Assembly: GCA_023386965.1 (NCBI GenBank)
Contig: JAEWIR010000024.1
Location: 1-50,595, forward strand
Origin: Bacteroidota bacterium
Lineage (GTDB): Bacteria; Bacteroidota; Bacteroidia; Flavobacteriales; Weeksellaceae
DNA length: 50,595 nucleotides
Direction: 5' to 3'
Below, piece by piece: positions 1 through 7,261 of this stretch (the first letter of the stretch is position 1; every line of letters begins with the position of its first letter). The notes under the pieces are model-generated. The model made no database searches, had not been told where the DNA came from, and was given only the letters and a program-made list of their open reading frames with translations. The translations under genes were made by a program, and so were the position numbers.

Positions 1-75
1 AACATAGTACATAAATAAATTCTAAGTTAAGAATTAAATAGTACTGTTGGATAATTACTTGTGGCCTATATAAAA

Positions 76-100
76 CAAAAAAGCCCCAAAATGGGGCTTT
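76..100 (-). terminator. Rho-independent terminator of the tRNA array
   Basis: On the minus strand an 8-bp stem (AAAGCCCC/GGGGCTTT, plus positions 80-87 and 93-100) closes a 5-base loop and runs into a T tract. It lies 3 bases beyond the last tRNA-Asp and would end the array transcript. Confidence 0.85.
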
Positions 101-103
101 ATG

Positions 104-177
104 CGATCCGGACGGGACTCGAACCCGCGACCTCCGCCGTGACAGGGCGGCATTCTAACCAGCTGAACTACCGGATC
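104..177 (-). tRNA. tRNA-Asp (GTC)
   Basis: The minus strand folds as a full cloverleaf. The acceptor GATCCGG (177-171) pairs with CCGGATC (111-105), with discriminator G at 104 as expected for Asp. The anticodon stem CCGCC/GGCGG encloses loop CTGTCAC, giving anticodon GTC. The T arm is GCGGG-TTCGAGT-CCCGT. CCA is not encoded. It is identical in sequence to the copy at 274-347, with a 96-base spacer between them. Confidence 0.97.
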
Positions 178-273
178 AGATTTTAAAAAGTTCTGATAAA
201 CTTCAATTTTAACTCCTGCATCTCACTTCTGATAATGCGTACTTCAACATCTGATGACGTGAATAATAAGCTG

Positions 274-347
274 CGATCCGGACGGGACTCGAACCCGCGA
301 CCTCCGCCGTGACAGGGCGGCATTCTAACCAGCTGAACTACCGGATC
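274..347 (-). tRNA. tRNA-Asp (GTC), second copy
   Basis: This is the same 74-base cloverleaf as at 104-177: acceptor GATCCGG (347-341) with CCGGATC (281-275), anticodon GTC in loop CTGTCAC, intact D and T arms, and discriminator G at 274. It is transcribed leftwards from the promoter at 584-614, after the two degenerate copies and before the first tRNA-Asp. Confidence 0.97.
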
Positions 348-378
348 AGATTTTTAAAAAGTTCTGATAAACTTTAGT

Positions 379-447
379 ATCCCAGTGGACTCGAACCCGT
401 CTCGTCACTCTTGACGAGAGCATTCTAACCAGCTGAACTACCGGATC
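379..447 (-). pseudogene. tRNA-Asp-like degenerate copy A
   Basis: The 5' acceptor GATCCGG, the D arm (GTTCAGCTGGTTAGAAT) and the T loop GGGTTCGAGTCC match tRNA-Asp. The anticodon arm is replaced by a perfect 7-bp stem with a 4-base loop (CTCGTCA-AGAG-TGACGAG, minus strand), so no 7-base anticodon loop can form. The 3' acceptor and T-stem half no longer pair. It cannot be a normal tRNA. It is either a decayed duplicate or a tRNA-like RNA with another role. Copy B carries the same altered arm. Confidence 0.75.
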
Positions 448-476
448 AGATTTTGAAAAGTTCTGATAAACTTTAG

Positions 477-548
477 TATCCTTCTGGACTCGAACCCATC
501 TCGTCACTCTTGACGAGAGCATTCTAACCAGCGGAACTATCTTACCAA
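477..548 (-). pseudogene. tRNA-Asp-like degenerate copy B
   Basis: This is the copy nearest the array promoter. It keeps most of the D arm (GTTCCGCTGGTTAGAAT) and the T loop GGGTTCGAGTCC. It has the same CTCGTCA-AGAG-TGACGAG hairpin in place of the anticodon arm as copy A. Its 5' acceptor has diverged further and no longer matches GATCCGG. A spurious 82-residue reading frame spans both degenerate copies (346-594, minus) and is not a gene. Confidence 0.7.
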
Positions 549-583
549 TTAATGTTAAAGAACTTCTTCCTTTTTGGTGAGTG

Positions 584-614
584 CAAAAGTACACAAATTT
601 CTATACGGCACCAA
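584..614 (-). promoter_or_regulatory. Bacteroidetes-type promoter for the tRNA array
   Basis: On the minus strand a TTG at 614-612 is followed after 20 bases by TACTTTTG (591-584). This fits the TTTG/TAnnTTTG pattern of the Bacteroidetes primary sigma factor. Transcription would start near 578, about 30 bases before degenerate copy B, and read through all four units to the terminator at 76-100. Confidence 0.7.
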
Positions 615-625
615 TTTTTTATTAA

Positions 626-651
626 TAAAAATACTTCCCCCGAAGGGAAAG
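626..651 (-). terminator. Terminator of trxA
   Basis: On the minus strand CTTTCCC (651-645) pairs with GGGGAAG (640-634) around a TTCG tetraloop, then TATTTTTATT. It lies 25 bases after the thioredoxin stop codon. Confidence 0.75.
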
Positions 652-675
652 CATTCATTATCAATCTGATTATTT

Positions 676-993
676 TTATAAATGTGCTGAAAGTTTTTCA
701 GAAATAACCTCTTTTGAAGCTACACCTACAATCTTATCTACCACCTCTCCATTTTTGAAGATGAGCACAGTCGGTATATTTCTAATACCATAATCTACAG
801 AAACCTGCTGATTATTGTCTACATCTACTTTACCAACTATTGCCTTTCCTTCAAAATCGGCGGCAACTTCTTCGATGATAGGTCCAAGCATACGGCATGG
901 CCCACACCATACTGCCCAAAAATCTACAAGTACCGGTTTATCTGATTTAAGCACTGTTTCCTGAAACGAGCTGTCTGTAATCTCTACTGCCAT
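676..993 (-). CDS. trxA: Thioredoxin
   Basis: Cytoplasmic disulfide reductase of 105 residues, the usual length for the family. The active site is W-C30-G-P-C33, in the context VDFWAVWCGPC. The cis-proline region RNIPTVLIFKNGE follows at about residues 71-83. There is no signal peptide, which separates it from the TlpA-like protein at 30351-30908. It would be kept reduced by thioredoxin reductase, which is not in the window. It is flanked by its own terminator on the left and a TAnnTTTG box on the right. Confidence 0.97.
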   Translation of the reverse strand: MAVEITDSSFQETVLKSDKPVLVDFWAVWCGPCRMLGPIIEEVAADFEGKAIVGKVDVDNNQQVSVDYGIRNIPTVLIFKNGEVVDKIVGVASKEVISEKLSAHL

Positions 994-1030
994 TTTTTAT
1001 ATTTTTTTATTAATACTGTATGAACTATTG

Positions 1031-1038
1031 CAAATGTA
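1031..1038 (-). promoter_or_regulatory. Putative -7 box of trxA
   Basis: TACATTTG on the minus strand matches TAnnTTTG, 37 bases before the trxA start. No good TTG at 19-21 bases upstream was seen; one lies at 13 bases. The call is therefore tentative. Confidence 0.45.
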
Positions 1039-1076
1039 CACTTTTATAGGTCAACCCTCTTCATGGGGCACCTATT

Positions 1077-2237
1077 CTAACTATTTACACTTTCTATATT
1101 ATAACTTTCCGCAATTTTCTGCAATGCATCAGCCAAAACGTCAATTTCATCTGTCGTTGTAAGATGACTGAAGGATACACGCAGTGGTGTGGTGGTGTTC
1201 AGTTCTTCATCATCCAGGAGCATCAGCATCACCATTGAAGGCTTAGAGGCACCAGAAGAACAGGCGCTTCCCTGTGAAACCGCGATACCCTGCATATCGA
1301 GCTTCATACCAATCATGGGATCTTTAAAAGGAAGCAAGACACTTAATACCGTATAGAGACTGCTTTCTTCACTACTCCTTCCGTTAAACTTAACACCGGG
1401 GACACTTTCTGATATCCTCTTAACGGCATAATCCTTAATTTGTATGATATGCTCAGAATATTCTTTCATATGCTTCATCGCAAGTTCCATTGCGGCGCCA
1501 AGCCCTACAATTCCGGCAACATTTTCAGTACCGGCTCTCAAGCTTCTTTCCTGAGGACCTCCGGTGATCAAAGCTTTCAGACCGGAAGACTTTCTTATAA
1601 ATGCGAAACCACTGCCCTTTGGACCGTGGAATTTATGAGCACTGCAGGACGCAAAATCCACCGGAATGTCTGAGAAATCAAGATCCATATGTGCCATACT
1701 CTGTACGGTATCCGAGTGAAACAGTGCATTAAACTCTTTACAGATTGTTGCGACCTTCTTTAGGTCTATCATGTTACCAATTTCATTATTGGCATGCATA
1801 AGGGAAACCAGTGTCTTAGCGTCTGATTGCTTCAGCACTTCCTCCAGCTGCACCAAATCTATATCACCTTTTTTGTCCGGACGAAGGTAAACCACCTCAA
1901 CATTCTTACGGCTTTTCATTTCCGCAACCGTTTCGGCAACACATTTATGTTCGATGGGTGATGTAATTATCCTGGTAACGCCCAAATTACGCACACACGA
2001 TTTAATAATCATGTTATTACTTTCGGTGCCGCAAGAGGTGAAAATAATTTCTGCCGGACTTACACGTAAATAATCAGCAATTTTCCTCCGTACATTTTCA
2101 ATAAGAATTTTGGCTTCCTGACCAAAACTGTGGGTGGATGATGGATTACCAAAGTTCTTCATGGCCGCAACCATCTCAGTAATTACCTGATCTGCAAGGG
2201 GTGTAGTTGCAGCATTATCCAAATAGACTTTCTTCAT
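1077..2237 (-). CDS. Cysteine desulfurase (NifS/IscS family, class V aminotransferase)
   Basis: PLP enzyme of 386 residues that releases sulfur from cysteine for Fe-S clusters and tRNA thiolation. It begins KVYLDNAATTPL, typical of the family. The PLP lysine is K202 in SAHKFHGPKGSG. The catalytic cysteine C326 lies in SQGSACSSGA. This loop form points to the IscS/NifS branch more than SufS. It lies 27 bases behind the HAD phosphatase gene and may share its transcript, although no functional link is evident. No iscU or sufB is adjacent, so the physiological partner cannot be read from context. Confidence 0.93.
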   Translation of the reverse strand: MKKVYLDNAATTPLADQVITEMVAAMKNFGNPSSTHSFGQEAKILIENVRRKIADYLRVSPAEIIFTSCGTESNNMIIKSCVRNLGVTRIITSPIEHKCVAETVAEMKSRKNVEVVYLRPDKKGDIDLVQLEEVLKQSDAKTLVSLMHANNEIGNMIDLKKVATICKEFNALFHSDTVQSMAHMDLDFSDIPVDFASCSAHKFHGPKGSGFAFIRKSSGLKALITGGPQERSLRAGTENVAGIVGLGAAMELAMKHMKEYSEHIIQIKDYAVKRISESVPGVKFNGRSSEESSLYTVLSVLLPFKDPMIGMKLDMQGIAVSQGSACSSGASKPSMVMLMLLDDEELNTTTPLRVSFSHLTTTDEIDVLADALQKIAESYNIESVNS

Positions 2238-2264
2238 GAGGAGTACGTGTTATAGCTTTCAAAA

Positions 2265-2852
2265 TTAATGAAAAAAACGGAAATAGCTTTCGTCGGCCCA
2301 GTTAAGCATAGGCTTGTCACCCGCCGTATCGCCAAAGGCTATTATCTTGTCAAATTTCCGCCCCTTGATTTCCGCGCGAATGCGGTTAAGTTTTTCATTA
2401 CCATTACAATTAGGCGTAATAAACCTACCTGTAAACACATCATCCCTAAATTCTGCTTCCGTAGCCAGAAGTTTCATACTGAACTTCTGTGCAAACGGGC
2501 GGACCCAAATATCCAGCGAGGCGGTAACCAGCCAACTTTCAGTTTGAGCCGGATCACGGCTGTTCAGAAAATCAAGCGCATTCTGCCGCATTACAGCGGG
2601 GAAATTCTCGTTAAAAAACCTATCCGATTCTTCTTCAATCCGGCTACGTCTTTCACCTTTAAGTACTGAGGATATGAAACTTTTCTTAACCGTCTCAGCA
2701 TCCATAAGTCTTAATTTCAATAATATAAAAAGAGGAATGTGAAGTACAAATCTGATGTAAAACCTACGGGCATTATAGTGCCTAAGAAACATGAACATGG
2801 TGTCCCTATAGGTAAGGGTACCGTCAAAATCAAAGCAATAAAGTTTTCTCAT
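2265..2852 (-). CDS. HAD-family phosphatase, candidate lipid-linked pentose phosphatase
   Basis: The protein has 195 residues from the chosen ATG at 2852, which puts the motif DFDGTLT (D8, D10) at the N terminus as usual. An upstream ATG at 2882 would add ten residues and overlap the preceding gene. Motif IV is FGDTAGDKPML near the C terminus, and a hydrophobic stretch FVLHIPLFILLKL lies at about residues 34-46. It resembles HAD-IB (SerB-like) phosphatases. It ends the UbiA/DprE1/DprE2-like cluster. UbiA transferases of this type are fused to a HAD domain in some bacteria, so removal of the 5-phosphate from polyprenyl-phospho-ribose phosphate is the likely role. That substrate is an inference. 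Confidence 0.8.
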   Translation of the reverse strand: MRKLYCFDFDGTLTYRDTMFMFLRHYNARRFYIRFVLHIPLFILLKLRLMDAETVKKSFISSVLKGERRSRIEEESDRFFNENFPAVMRQNALDFLNSRDPAQTESWLVTASLDIWVRPFAQKFSMKLLATEAEFRDDVFTGRFITPNCNGNEKLNRIRAEIKGRKFDKIIAFGDTAGDKPMLNWADESYFRFFH

Positions 2853-2862
2853 CAGATAAATA

Positions 2863-3588
2863 TCAGAGTTTAAGTTTAACAAAAATAAACTCGGGAATAT
2901 TCTTTACTACAAGCATAATAAGCCGCCAAACAGGCAGTACATAAATCACATTCTGTTTTTTTCGGTAAGCCTTATAAATATATTCTGCTGCCCTGGGCGG
3001 CGTAACAGTAAGTGCCGGATTAAGTGGCAAGCCCTCGGTCATCTTAGTCCTCATAAATCCGGGTTTTACGGTCATTATGTGTACGCGCCGGTTGTGCATA
3101 TAATTACGCAGGCCACTTAAGTACGCAGTTAGCCCTGCTTTTGCACTTCCATAGATAAAATTACTTTGTCTGCCACGATCCCCAGCCACCGAAGAAAGCA
3201 CAATCATGGTACCTCCGCGACGGCGTTCCATTTTCTCAGCAAAATGGGTCAACAGCGGAATGAGACGGCTAAAATTAATATCCAACACCCTGGTTGTATT
3301 CTTAGTGTCGTAGAGGCCCTCCTCACTGTCTACTCCCAGATATCCCACGGCACAAAAAAGGAGTGATGAGTCAATTTTCTCAAAACGTGAAAAATTGACT
3401 TCCGACGTCAGGTCCAGAACTACAATTTCTGAATCCTGAAGATATTTAACCTTTAAATGCTGTGCAAATTTGCCTGCCAGTTCAGGTTCAGAAGTAAACA
3501 GATACAGTTTATCCATATTACCGTCACGCTGCAGGACCTCTTCAACAAAAGCCTGGGCCACTTCCGAATTACTGCCTAGTACAATCAT
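2863..3588 (-). CDS. SDR oxidoreductase, DprE2-like (polyprenyl-P-ketopentose reductase)
   Basis: Short-chain dehydrogenase of 241 residues. The N-terminal nucleotide motif is MIVLGSNSEVAQAF. The catalytic serine is in VLSSVAG (S132/S133), with Y146 and K150 in YGSAKAGL. The C terminus is hydrophobic (VWRLIMLVVKNIP), suggesting membrane association. Its start overlaps the stop of the DprE1-like gene by 4 bases. In mycobacteria DprE2 reduces the 2-keto intermediate made by DprE1 to the arabinose form; the same job is inferred here from pairing. It could instead act on another sugar ketone. Confidence 0.85.
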   Translation of the reverse strand: MIVLGSNSEVAQAFVEEVLQRDGNMDKLYLFTSEPELAGKFAQHLKVKYLQDSEIVVLDLTSEVNFSRFEKIDSSLLFCAVGYLGVDSEEGLYDTKNTTRVLDINFSRLIPLLTHFAEKMERRRGGTMIVLSSVAGDRGRQSNFIYGSAKAGLTAYLSGLRNYMHNRRVHIMTVKPGFMRTKMTEGLPLNPALTVTPPRAAEYIYKAYRKKQNVIYVLPVWRLIMLVVKNIPEFIFVKLKL

Positions 3589-4949
3589 TGTATATTTCTT
3601 TTGCTGTTTGAGCCCTGAGTACTTTGCGACGTAATGGTACTGTTCAGGATCCTTTTATTCTGAAGCGACACAAATTTGGGATTTTCCACATTACTTAAAT
3701 AGTTGGTTAATGAGGCTTTACTCATTGAATCTTTGGTTAAATAAATTCTGCCGCTGTATTTTTCAACAATAGTATCCAACTGTGCAACCAGAGAGGGAAG
3801 CTGGAGGTTCACTTTAAAGTCAAGTGCCAGGGTATACCCTTCTATCGGAAAAGAATTGTAGGCCAGGGGATTATTCTTACCAAACAGTTTAAGAACCGCC
3901 AAAAACGAGCCGTTGCCGCTTGCCGCTATGGCAGAAAGTATTTCCTGCATTCCCTGGCGGCCATGCTCTTTTGGGATCACCATCTGATACTGTATAAAGC
4001 CATTCTTTCCATAGATCCGGTTCCAGTTTTCAACTGCATCTAACGGAAAGAAAAATCTTTCATAATCTACAATATTCTCTGTTCTTTTCTGCCTCTGCTG
4101 AGCATAATACAGTTTATTGAACAGTTTCACTGTAAAGCGGTTCAGGAGGATGGAAGGCATGTAGGCCGGGACTGAAGGCAGCATCCGCTTTTCTATCCCG
4201 TAAGGTGTTTCGCGCTTCCTTACATTGATTTCGTCTCTGGTGGCATGCTCGCCCCGCATCAGGATAGAGCGTCCGATATTGTTACCGGTTTGCAGACAGT
4301 CTATCCAGGCTACATTGTAAGTCCACGAGTCACTCTCCTCGAACAGGGAAAAAATTTCGTCCAGATTATCAGCTTTAATCCTTTGCTGCCGTATATAGGC
4401 GGTCTCTATATTCCGAAGTTTGAACGCGGCCGAAAGTATGATACCCGTAAGCCCCATCCCTCCGATGGTGGACCAAAACAGCTGTGCGTTTTCAGTTTCC
4501 GAACAGTTGTGTACAGAACCGTCTTCAACCATCAGTTTAAAGGAAATCAAGTAATCCGAAAAACAACCCTCCGAGTGATGATTTTTGCCGTGTACATCGG
4601 AAGCTATAGCACCTCCTACGGTAATGAACTTGGTGCCGGGAGTAACATACAGGAAATAACCCTGCTTGATTATAAGATCCAGCACATCCGCAAGCAGAAC
4701 CCCGGACTCACATTCGATTACCCCGTTAATTCTGTCGAAATTTATGAATTTATTAAGCCGTGCTGTTGAGAATATGTTTTCTGCCAGCGCAGCATCGCCA
4801 TAACATCTCCCGTTGCCCCTCGCAATTACTTCATTATGTTGCTGGACAAAGGACCGGATTCCGGAGAGCGTGTCTGCGGTGCGGATATTCTTTGTCACCA
4901 CAGGATAATTTCCCCAATTGGCAATTTTCTGTACAAAATTCTTCTTCAT
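3585..4949 (-). CDS. FAD-dependent oxidase, DprE1-like (polyprenyl-P-ribose 2-oxidase)
   Basis: FAD-binding (VAO/PCMH type) oxidoreductase of 454 residues. The PP-loop-like segment is RGNGRCYGDAAL (residues 44-55). The second FAD motif is TPGTKFITVGGAIASDVHGKNHH (residues 103-125). The C-terminal GRIYLTKDSMSK contains K406, in register with the catalytic Lys418 of mycobacterial DprE1. The position of DprE1 Cys387, the benzothiazinone target, falls on A375 in LALDF. It follows the UbiA-like gene by 5 bases. The likely reaction is oxidation of C2 of a lipid-linked ribose, as first half of the epimerisation. Confidence 0.88.
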   Translation of the reverse strand: MKKNFVQKIANWGNYPVVTKNIRTADTLSGIRSFVQQHNEVIARGNGRCYGDAALAENIFSTARLNKFINFDRINGVIECESGVLLADVLDLIIKQGYFLYVTPGTKFITVGGAIASDVHGKNHHSEGCFSDYLISFKLMVEDGSVHNCSETENAQLFWSTIGGMGLTGIILSAAFKLRNIETAYIRQQRIKADNLDEIFSLFEESDSWTYNVAWIDCLQTGNNIGRSILMRGEHATRDEINVRKRETPYGIEKRMLPSVPAYMPSILLNRFTVKLFNKLYYAQQRQKRTENIVDYERFFFPLDAVENWNRIYGKNGFIQYQMVIPKEHGRQGMQEILSAIAASGNGSFLAVLKLFGKNNPLAYNSFPIEGYTLALDFKVNLQLPSLVAQLDTIVEKYSGRIYLTKDSMSKASLTNYLSNVENPKFVSLQNKRILNSTITSQSTQGSNSKRNIQ

Positions 4950-4954
4950 CCTAA

Positions 4955-5845
4955 TTAAAACTGCTTATCATAAATTAACAGCAGGAAGGTCGCAAACCAT
5001 ATGGCAAGAGTTACCTGTATATAGCGGTCTTTGTAGATGATCTTGGTGGGAGACTCAGTCTTGTTATGCACAAGAGTTTGCTGAAGGTACCTCATAAATG
5101 CGAACACCACAAAAATGAATGTATAAAAAATCCGGCTGCCAAACCGTTCCTGCACTTCCGGCTGTACGGTGAACATAAGGTACGAAATTATGGCGAGAGT
5201 AACGGATATTGAGAGCGCAATATCGGCAAACTGAACATTATAACCATCCAGGGCCTTCCGCGTACGCCCTGAAATCTGTGCATTGATAAGTTCACCACGC
5301 CGTTTGCCAAATGCAAGCACAAGTGCTAACACGAATGTAAGAAGGATAGCCCACTGTGATATTGGGATACCTGTTATATAACCACCTGCCAGTACACGGA
5401 GCACGAAACCTGTTGCAATTATGGAAACATCAATGATGGCTACATGTTTCAGATGAAATGTATAGGCCACATTAAGCAATACATAAAACAGGATAACGGT
5501 GGAAAATTTTCCTACACTGATTCCGAGATAAAACTGCGAAACAGCCAGTAAAAGCAGTGCGGCTGCTAGTACCATAAACATAAAAGCAATCGCGGTACTT
5601 TTTGATATGGCACCGCTGGCAATGGGCCGGTTACATTTTTCCGGATGTCTTCGGTCGGATTCTACATCGGAATAGTCGTTCAGAATATATATAAAGCTGG
5701 CGGCCAGAGAGAACACAACAAAAGCTGCTAAACTCTTTAAAACCAAATTGCCATTGGTAATGTTGCCCGAGAAAAACAGGGGCAGAAAAACAAAAAGGTT
5801 CTTAACCCACTGCTCCACACGTAGCAGTTTTATATATTTTGTCAT
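4955..5845 (-). CDS. UbiA-family prenyltransferase, polyprenyl-phosphate phosphoribosyltransferase-like
   Basis: Integral membrane protein of 296 residues with about eight or nine hydrophobic segments. The UbiA signature NDYSDVESD (N56, D57, D60, D64) binds Mg-diphosphate. The N terminus LLRVEQWVKNLFVFLPL and the context CNRPIASGAIS resemble DPPR synthase (Rv3806c type), which joins PRPP to polyprenyl phosphate. It opens the four-gene cluster. Quinone or heme prenyltransferase roles are less likely because dprE1- and dprE2-like genes follow directly. Confidence 0.87.
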   Translation of the reverse strand: MTKYIKLLRVEQWVKNLFVFLPLFFSGNITNGNLVLKSLAAFVVFSLAASFIYILNDYSDVESDRRHPEKCNRPIASGAISKSTAIAFMFMVLAAALLLLAVSQFYLGISVGKFSTVILFYVLLNVAYTFHLKHVAIIDVSIIATGFVLRVLAGGYITGIPISQWAILLTFVLALVLAFGKRRGELINAQISGRTRKALDGYNVQFADIALSISVTLAIISYLMFTVQPEVQERFGSRIFYTFIFVVFAFMRYLQQTLVHNKTESPTKIIYKDRYIQVTLAIWFATFLLLIYDKQF

Positions 5846-5906
5846 AAATAATTTGAGGAATCAAGCGTAAAAATACGTTATTTTAATGCAATGCATTTTA
5901 CAACTA

Positions 5907-5932
5907 ACAAAAAAAACTGCCCGAAGGCAGTT
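5907..5932 (-). terminator. Terminator of the OmpA-family lipoprotein gene
   Basis: On the minus strand AACTGCC and GGCAGTT (plus 5915-5921, 5926-5932) close a TTCG tetraloop followed by a run of T, 31 bases after the stop codon. Confidence 0.85.
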
Positions 5933-5962
5933 CTTTATAAATAATATGCTCAATACTGGGCT

Positions 5963-6646
5963 TTACTGCCCCTGCTGAGCGTCTTTAATCATATTTTCAT
6001 TTGCCGTAATTGCAAATTCTACACGGCGGTTATCGGCTCTTCCGGCTTCAGTATCATTTGAGGATTTAGGATCGCTTTCACCCATACCCATAGGGAACAT
6101 ACGGCTGGAAGCCACTCCTTTACCTACCAGGTAGGACTTTACCGCAGCAGCTCTTCTCTCAGACAGTGCCTGATTATAGCTGTCTGTACCTTTACTATCG
6201 GTGTGACCATAAATATTAATGTTGGTATCCTCATTATTCTTAAGAATTTCTGCAAGTTTATCCAGGTTTGCTCTGGAGGTCGCCGTTAATTCAGAGGAGT
6301 CAAAACCAAAATTAACCATTCTCTCCGGCAGGGTCACCTTAATTCCTTCATTTACCCTTTCAACCTCGGCGCCCGGCAGGGTTTGCTTAATTTCTTTGGC
6401 CTGCTGGTCCATCTTGCGGCCGATTACGTTTCCGGCCACACCACCAATGATGCCCCCAAGGACAGCTCCCGCAGGTGCGTTGCCACCTTTACCTACATTA
6501 TTACCCAGCACACCGCCGATTACAGCCCCTGTAGATGCACCTACCACAGTGCCTCTTTGCTGGTGATTTGAATTCTGAATAGTTTCGCAACTCGTAAGCA
6601 TCAGAGCTGCAGTAATTCCTGCTATATAAGTATTCCTTAATTTCAT
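5963..6646 (-). CDS. OmpA-family lipoprotein with glycine-zipper segment
   Basis: Outer-membrane lipoprotein of 227 residues. The signal peptide ends in the lipobox LTSC, with C20 as the lipidated residue. Residues about 30-75 are a glycine-rich zipper (GAVIGGVLGNNVGKGG, GAVLGGIIGGVAGNVIG). The C-terminal OmpA domain (about 105-215) carries the peptidoglycan-binding motif NIYGHTDSKGTDSYN and the terminal ADNRRVEFAI. It probably anchors the outer membrane to peptidoglycan. A second lipoprotein gene lies just upstream with an 18-base gap. Confidence 0.93.
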   Translation of the reverse strand: MKLRNTYIAGITAALMLTSCETIQNSNHQQRGTVVGASTGAVIGGVLGNNVGKGGNAPAGAVLGGIIGGVAGNVIGRKMDQQAKEIKQTLPGAEVERVNEGIKVTLPERMVNFGFDSSELTATSRANLDKLAEILKNNEDTNINIYGHTDSKGTDSYNQALSERRAAAVKSYLVGKGVASSRMFPMGMGESDPKSSNDTEAGRADNRRVEFAITANENMIKDAQQGQ

Positions 6647-6664
6647 GATTTTATTATTTATTGA

Positions 6665-7141
6665 TTATTTTCCGGTTCTCTGAAAATTGTAAATTACATT
6701 AACGTTCTGGCCTTCAAAAGGAACAGATTGCTGCACTGAAAACTGATCGGCGGTCTGACTTAACAAAGTGAGCGCATATCCGGTTTCATTCTCTTTAGGT
6801 TTTGTTCCGTCAAAGATTTTTTTGAACTGAAATGTATTACCGCTCACAACTTCAAACTTAATAGGTTGGGTTTTTACCGGGCATGCTCCCCCACCGTTAA
6901 GCGTGTAGGTTCCTGTATAATTATTCGGCACAAGCACCCATTGACTACCAACGAAACACTGAGCATCAGCTCCTTCATCAAATGGCTTTATAATATAAGA
7001 TTTATCGTAATCTACACTTGTGATTTGCCACGTACCTTTCATCTTAAGAAACTCCGCTCTGTCGGCCTGGGCTGTTTTTGCAGTGGTGCAGGAAACAGCC
7101 AGCGAAGCTGCTGCGATTCCTGTTAAAAGTATTTTTTTCAT
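6665..7141 (-). CDS. Lipocalin-like lipoprotein
   Basis: Protein of 158 residues from the ATG at 7141. That start gives a standard lipoprotein signal (MKKILLTGIAAASLAVSC, C18); an in-frame ATG at 7165 would add eight non-signal residues. The body (LKMKGTWQITSVDY, GTYTLNGGGACPVKT, YALTLLSQTADQFSVQQ) resembles the lipocalin-like families common in flavobacteria. Ligand and role are unknown. It is probably cotranscribed with the OmpA-family gene. Confidence 0.85.
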   Translation of the reverse strand: MKKILLTGIAAASLAVSCTTAKTAQADRAEFLKMKGTWQITSVDYDKSYIIKPFDEGADAQCFVGSQWVLVPNNYTGTYTLNGGGACPVKTQPIKFEVVSGNTFQFKKIFDGTKPKENETGYALTLLSQTADQFSVQQSVPFEGQNVNVIYNFQRTGK

Positions 7142-7204
7142 TGTTTTAATATTTGATAATGGCAAACAGGCGAAAACCGTGCCAGCGAAAATGCCTGAAA
7201 ACAG

Positions 7205-7236
7205 AAAAAGCCCATAAAAATGGACTTTTTCTGACT
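7205..7236 (-). terminator. Terminator of the S8 protease gene
   Basis: AAAAAGCCCAT (7205-7215) and ATGGACTTTTT (7220-7230) form an 11-bp stem with one mismatch. On the minus strand it lies 31 bases after the protease stop codon and ends in a T run within the stem base. Confidence 0.7.
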
Positions 7237-7261
7237 AACATTTTACTAACTGAAAGTAGTT

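Larger units (their letters stand above)
186..473 (-). repeat. Repeated spacer of the tRNA array (three copies)
   Basis: The plus-strand string AAAGTTCTGATAAACTT recurs at about 187-203, 358-374 and 457-473, each just beyond a CCGGATC acceptor end and a short T/A run. Two copies continue with TAGTATCC. The repeated tRNA-plus-spacer unit shows that the array grew by tandem duplication, with a period of about 100 bases for the three right-hand units and 170 for the left one. Confidence 0.85.

Noticed and set aside
104..548. Possible CRISPR array from regular repeats of about 100 bases
   Set aside because: The repeats are whole tRNA units with matching cloverleaf arms and similar spacers, not short direct repeats with unique spacers, and no cas gene is near.
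346..594. 82-residue minus-strand reading frame
   Set aside because: It spans the two tRNA-like units and its repeats reflect the duplicated RNA units, not protein repeats.
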